Made by a program: the position numbers and the translations under genes. Under the pieces are notes generated by a model. The model searched no databases. It worked only from the letters and a program-made list of their open reading frames with translations, and was not told the origin of the DNA. A stretch of DNA of 38,203 bases from assembly GCA_937927845.1 (NCBI GenBank), contig CALFXE010000063.1, positions 1 to 38,203 on the forward strand, in the 5' to 3' direction. Each line of letters starts with the position of its first letter. The first letter of the stretch is position 1. The DNA comes from an uncultured Paludibacter sp. Its GTDB lineage: Bacteria > Bacteroidota > Bacteroidia > Bacteroidales > Paludibacteraceae. Shown piece after piece: positions 35,692-38,203 of this stretch.

Positions 35692-35716
35692 CAAACACAA
35701 TAAATAGCGAACAATT

Positions 35717-35971
35717 ATGGCAAAGAATACTTCAATTTTACTTGGTGAATATTTCGAAAATTTTATAAACGAAAAAGTCAAATCAGGTAAGTTTACATCT
35801 GCAAGTGAAGTCGTTCGAACAGCTTTACGTTTATTTGAACAACAAGAAAACAAGACAACAATGCTTGTAAATGAGTTGAAAGCAGGAGAAAAATCGGGAA
35901 TGATTAGTAATTTTAACAGAGAAAAAGCACTTTCTAATCTTCAGACAAAATACCTGCACAATGAAATTTGA
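35717..35971 (+). CDS. parD: ParD-family type II antitoxin
   Basis: An 84-residue protein. The N-terminal half (KNTSILLGEYFENFINEKVKSG, then SASEVVRTALRLFE) is a ribbon-helix-helix DNA-binding domain of the ParD/CC2985 type. The C-terminal half is charged, suited to wrapping the toxin. It would bind and neutralise the ParE-like partner and repress the promoter through the palindrome at 35670-35686. Its 3' end overlaps parE by 11 bases. Both copies of the module look intact, unlike the upstream neighbours. Confidence 0.9.
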   Translation: MAKNTSILLGEYFENFINEKVKSGKFTSASEVVRTALRLFEQQENKTTMLVNELKAGEKSGMISNFNREKALSNLQTKYLHNEI

Positions 35972-36260
35972 AATAAGCGAAAAGGCGTTTGAAGATATAG
36001 AGAATATTTGGCTTTACACAATTGAAACCTGCTCTGTCGAACAGGCTGATCGATATTATAATTTGCTTTTTGACGAGATTGAGTATATCACAGAACATCC
36101 TTTATCTGGAAGAAATGCCGACCATGTAAGAAAAAACTACAGATATACAAAGGTTAAGTCACATTTGATATTTTACAAATACAAGAAATCGGAGAGCAAA
36201 GTGGAAATAATAAGAATACTCCATCAAAGTATGGATGTAGAAGATCGAATGAATAAATGA
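35961..36260 (+). CDS. parE: ParE/RelE-family type II toxin
   Basis: A 99-residue protein with the compact RelE/ParE fold: KFEISEKAFEDIENIWLYT, the central EHPLSGRNADHVRKNYRYTKVKSHLIFYKY and the C-terminal VEIIRILHQSMD. The antitoxin partner and the ending favour ParE, whose members inhibit gyrase. RelE-type ribosome-dependent RNase cannot be excluded because the fold is shared. The start overlaps parD, so the ratio is set by coupling. A hairpin element follows 10 bases after the stop. Confidence 0.9.
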   Translation: MKFEISEKAFEDIENIWLYTIETCSVEQADRYYNLLFDEIEYITEHPLSGRNADHVRKNYRYTKVKSHLIFYKYKKSESKVEIIRILHQSMDVEDRMNK

Positions 36261-36269
36261 AATTCAGCA

Positions 36270-36323
36270 CATAACACACATTAAGTGTAATCCTTTAGGG
36301 ATAACACTTAGTGCCATTCGTTA
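36270..36323 (+). repeat. Hairpin element 2 (attC-like)
   Basis: CATTAAGTGT (36279-36288) pairs with ACACTTAGTG (36304-36313) except one G-T pair, then ATCC/GGAT (36290-36293, 36299-36302). An outer partial stem pairs GCACATAAC (36267-36275) with GTTACCTGC (36320-36328). The outer ends look like degenerate integron R'' and R' boxes. It aligns without gaps to element 1 over 54 bases. Confidence 0.65.
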
Positions 36324-36346
36324 CCTGCAAGCATAGAAAACATGAT

Positions 36347-36390
36347 TTGCGACGAATAAAGCACTTAATCGTTGCAATTATCGCGACGAA
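36347..36390 (+). promoter_or_regulatory. Candidate operator repeats upstream of abiEi
   Basis: GCGACGAA occurs as a direct repeat at 36349-36356 and 36383-36390, with an inverted copy ATCGTTGC at 36368-36374 between them; TTGCGACGA and TCGTTGCAA form a stem. AbiEi antitoxins are known to bind repeats upstream of their genes, so these are plausible sites. Confidence 0.45.
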
Positions 36391-36426
36391 AGATGTATGT
36401 TGTGGAGAATATTTCAAAAGATATTG

Positions 36427-36476
36427 TATCTTTGCACTCATAGTTTTGTCCCAAAAACATAACTAATCGGGGACAA
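36427..36476 (+). promoter_or_regulatory. AbiE operon -7 box and leader inverted repeat
   Basis: TATCTTTG (36427-36434) matches the -7 consensus, though no TTTG is well spaced upstream. In the leader, TTGTCCC (36446-36452) and GGGACAA (36470-36476) form a perfect 7-bp inverted repeat, which could be a further antitoxin site or a leader hairpin. The abiEi ATG is at 36496. Confidence 0.5.
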
Positions 36477-36495
36477 TAAGAATAACAAATAAGAT

Positions 36496-37104
36496 ATGCA
36501 AACAGCAATAAATAAAATAGAAACAAAAATAAAAAATTACAAGCGTGGAAAAATATTTTTCCTTGATGACTTTGCAGGTTTAGGAACACCTGATGCCATT
36601 AAAAAATCGTTGCAACGCTTGACAAACTCGGGCTTACTTGTGCGACTCGCTAATGGTATTTATTGGTATCCAAAAAAAGAGAAAGAGTTGTATGGTGTGA
36701 AAATATCAGGCAAACCCACGCTTGACGAAATCGCCAAAGCCATTGCCAAACGTGACAAAGTACGTATTGTTCCAACAGGCTTACAAGCACTTAATTTGCT
36801 AAACCTTTCAACACAAGTACCTGTAAATGTTGTTTATTTAACGGACGGAACACCACGAAAAATAAGTATTGGCGAAGGAAAGGGCATTTTGTTTAAGCAT
36901 ACTTTTGAAGCAAAACGATTATCGTTTAAATCTGAATATTTAATGCTTATTGTTTCAGCATTGCGAGAAATTGGCAAAAATAACATTACAGACGAGCAAC
37001 TTTCCATTATCAAAGAACATTTTTCACATATTACAAAACAGGAATTTGAAGCAGATATAAAACTTATGCCAGTTTGGATTCGTAAAATACTTTTGACATT
37101 ATGA
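36496..37104 (+). CDS. AbiEi-type antitoxin (DUF6088-like)
   Basis: A 202-residue protein. The N-terminal 65 residues form a winged helix (FFLDDFAGLGTPDAIKKSL, then LTNSGLLVRLANGIYWYP), typical of AbiEi/DUF6088 antitoxins and predicted to bind the operon's operators. The C-terminal two-thirds, with IVPTGLQALNLLNL and VVYLTDGTPRKI, is the toxin-countering domain of this type IV system. The stop overlaps the toxin start as ATGA, so the pair is translated together. Type IV antitoxins do not bind the toxin directly in described cases. Confidence 0.88.
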   Translation: MQTAINKIETKIKNYKRGKIFFLDDFAGLGTPDAIKKSLQRLTNSGLLVRLANGIYWYPKKEKELYGVKISGKPTLDEIAKAIAKRDKVRIVPTGLQALNLLNLSTQVPVNVVYLTDGTPRKISIGEGKGILFKHTFEAKRLSFKSEYLMLIVSALREIGKNNITDEQLSIIKEHFSHITKQEFEADIKLMPVWIRKILLTL

Positions 37105-38105
37105 CATTTTTACAACTCCCCGAAAATGAAAAGATTGAAATAATCAATCAGATGCATGAGGAGACCAACCTGCCTCAAGTAATTATCGAAAAAGATTTGT
37201 GGGTTACAGCCGTTTTACGAGCGTTATTTGCTTTGCCATACGCGGCAAATTTGTCTTTTAAAGGTGGCACTTCGTTAAGCAAATGTTGGAATTTGATAGA
37301 GCGATTCTCGGAAGATGTAGATATTGCCATAAATCGTGAGTTTTTTGGATTTCTCGGAGATACTTTTACCATTAAGCAAATCAGCAAAGATCTGAGGAAA
37401 GCAACTTGTAAATTCATTCGTGACACTTTGCAGTTTGATTTAGCAAAACAATTAATTACCAATGGAATACCTGAAAGTTTATTTTTTATTTCAATGGATA
37501 TTACGGAAGTTACGACTATTGACCCTGAAAAAGTTTTCGTAGAATATAAATCTGTTTTCAACGCAAGTCCGTATATTAAAAATACAGTTGTTTTAGAAAT
37601 TGGTGGTCGTTCCATGAAAGAACCATTGCAAAAGGTTGAAATTCAATCAATCATTGATAAACATTTTTCACAAGCAACTTTTGTCGAAAAATCATTTGCA
37701 ATCAATGTTGTTGTGCCTGAACGCACATTTTGGGAAAAAGTTTGTTTGTTGCACGAGGAATTTTCTAACCCAAGAAAACAAATACGAGTAGAAAGAATGA
37801 GCCGACATATATACGATCTGGCAAGAATGATAGACACACCTATTGCAGAAAATGCACTGAAAAACAAAGATTTATTTCAATCAATCGTAGCACACCGTCG
37901 TATGTTTATCGCAATGAAAGATTTTGATTATGATACACTTTCACCGAAAACAATAAACATCATTCCGCTTGAAAGCGTAATTGCAAAATGGGAAGACGAT
38001 TACAATAAAATGCAAACAATGATTTACGGAAAATCAATGTTATTCAGTGATATAATAGACAAAATAACTGATTTAAATGAAAAAATAAAAGGGTTAGAAT
38101 GGTAA
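37101..38105 (+). CDS. AbiEii/AbiGii-type nucleotidyltransferase toxin
   Basis: A 334-residue protein of the AbiEii family. The nucleotidyltransferase motif is LSFKGGTSLSKCWNLIERF (52-70) followed by SEDVDIAI, with Asp72 and Asp74 as metal ligands, and later VPERTFWEKVCLLHEE and RHIYDLARMID as in the family. Members such as MenT3 and JHP933 relatives transfer nucleotides to RNA and arrest growth or block phage. Length is normal and motifs are intact. It is in an operon with the AbiEi antitoxin upstream. The terminal 98 bases of the window contain no further gene. Confidence 0.9.
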   Translation: MTFLQLPENEKIEIINQMHEETNLPQVIIEKDLWVTAVLRALFALPYAANLSFKGGTSLSKCWNLIERFSEDVDIAINREFFGFLGDTFTIKQISKDLRKATCKFIRDTLQFDLAKQLITNGIPESLFFISMDITEVTTIDPEKVFVEYKSVFNASPYIKNTVVLEIGGRSMKEPLQKVEIQSIIDKHFSQATFVEKSFAINVVVPERTFWEKVCLLHEEFSNPRKQIRVERMSRHIYDLARMIDTPIAENALKNKDLFQSIVAHRRMFIAMKDFDYDTLSPKTINIIPLESVIAKWEDDYNKMQTMIYGKSMLFSDIIDKITDLNEKIKGLEW

Positions 38106-38203
38106 AACACCAGCAGGTAATAAGCGGATGACCAAATAGCACTCTTAGCCCAACTTCAACGTCAAAAAGTTTTTTCGGCTTTTTTTTGCTCTAATTCGAG
38201 GTA

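Noticed and set aside
35391..35853. Several minus-strand reading frames of 60-110 residues
   Set aside because: They overlap the transposase remnant and the ParD promoter and gene, and show no family similarity.
38141..38203. Third attC-like element after the AbiE toxin
   Set aside because: GCCCAAC at 38148-38154 fits an R'' box, but the following bases do not align with elements 1 and 2 and the window ends before a right half could be seen.

Overview
The window looks like a chromosomal segment of a Bacteroidota bacterium, most likely a member of Bacteroidales. The reasons are a SusC/SusD pair, a type IX secretion C-terminal domain, a PG0541-like protein, an AT-rich coding style, and repeated promoters of the Bacteroidota form TTTG-N19-TAnnTTTG in front of intact genes. 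The exact genus cannot be read from the sequence.

Region 1 (1-5217) is the end of a polysaccharide-utilisation locus: a SusC-like TonB-dependent porin cut by the window edge, a SusD-like lipoprotein, and a third surface lipoprotein with Ig-like and F5/8 type C-like domains. It is visibly richer in G+C than the rest. It ends at a strong hairpin, a broken signal-peptide remnant and two identical tandem tRNA-Lys(UUU) genes, a common kind of junction for transferred DNA.

Region 2 (5943-33853) is mostly housekeeping. It holds a UvrD/PcrA helicase, tcdA, a secreted T9SS-type protein, an operon of FKBP-type isomerase, aroC and a lipid kinase, lptD diverging from an amidase and an MCE-type lipid-transport gene, dnaA, an operon of a pRiA4b ORF-3-like gene, miaA and rnz, an opposing operon of mpl, a dCMP deaminase and an S41 protease, an MBL hydrolase, a DUF4395 membrane protein, a PG0541-like PII-fold protein, a DUF4861 secreted protein, a RecD-like helicase, and a large outer-membrane protein with eight thrombospondin type 3 repeats. 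miaA has no ATG, GTG or TTG start before its P-loop.

Region 3 (33854-38203) is accessory DNA. It begins with a frameshifted C-terminal piece of a tyrosine recombinase. Small genes follow: a DUF2726 gene and a zinc-ribbon gene, both broken at A-runs, an IS1182-like transposase remnant, a ParD/ParE toxin-antitoxin pair and an AbiE-type toxin-antitoxin pair. Two 54-base hairpin elements (35289-35342 and 36270-36323), aligned without gaps and built alike, sit after gene units and resemble integron attC sites. The best candidate for an under-described system here is a decayed integron-like cassette array carrying toxin-antitoxin cassettes. This is inference from architecture and needs database and folding checks.

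Several single-base differences at short homopolymers recur (5276-5281, about 33979, 34597-34618, 35139-35146, perhaps the start of miaA). Either these are real decay or recoding, or the assembly has indel errors. Raw reads would decide.
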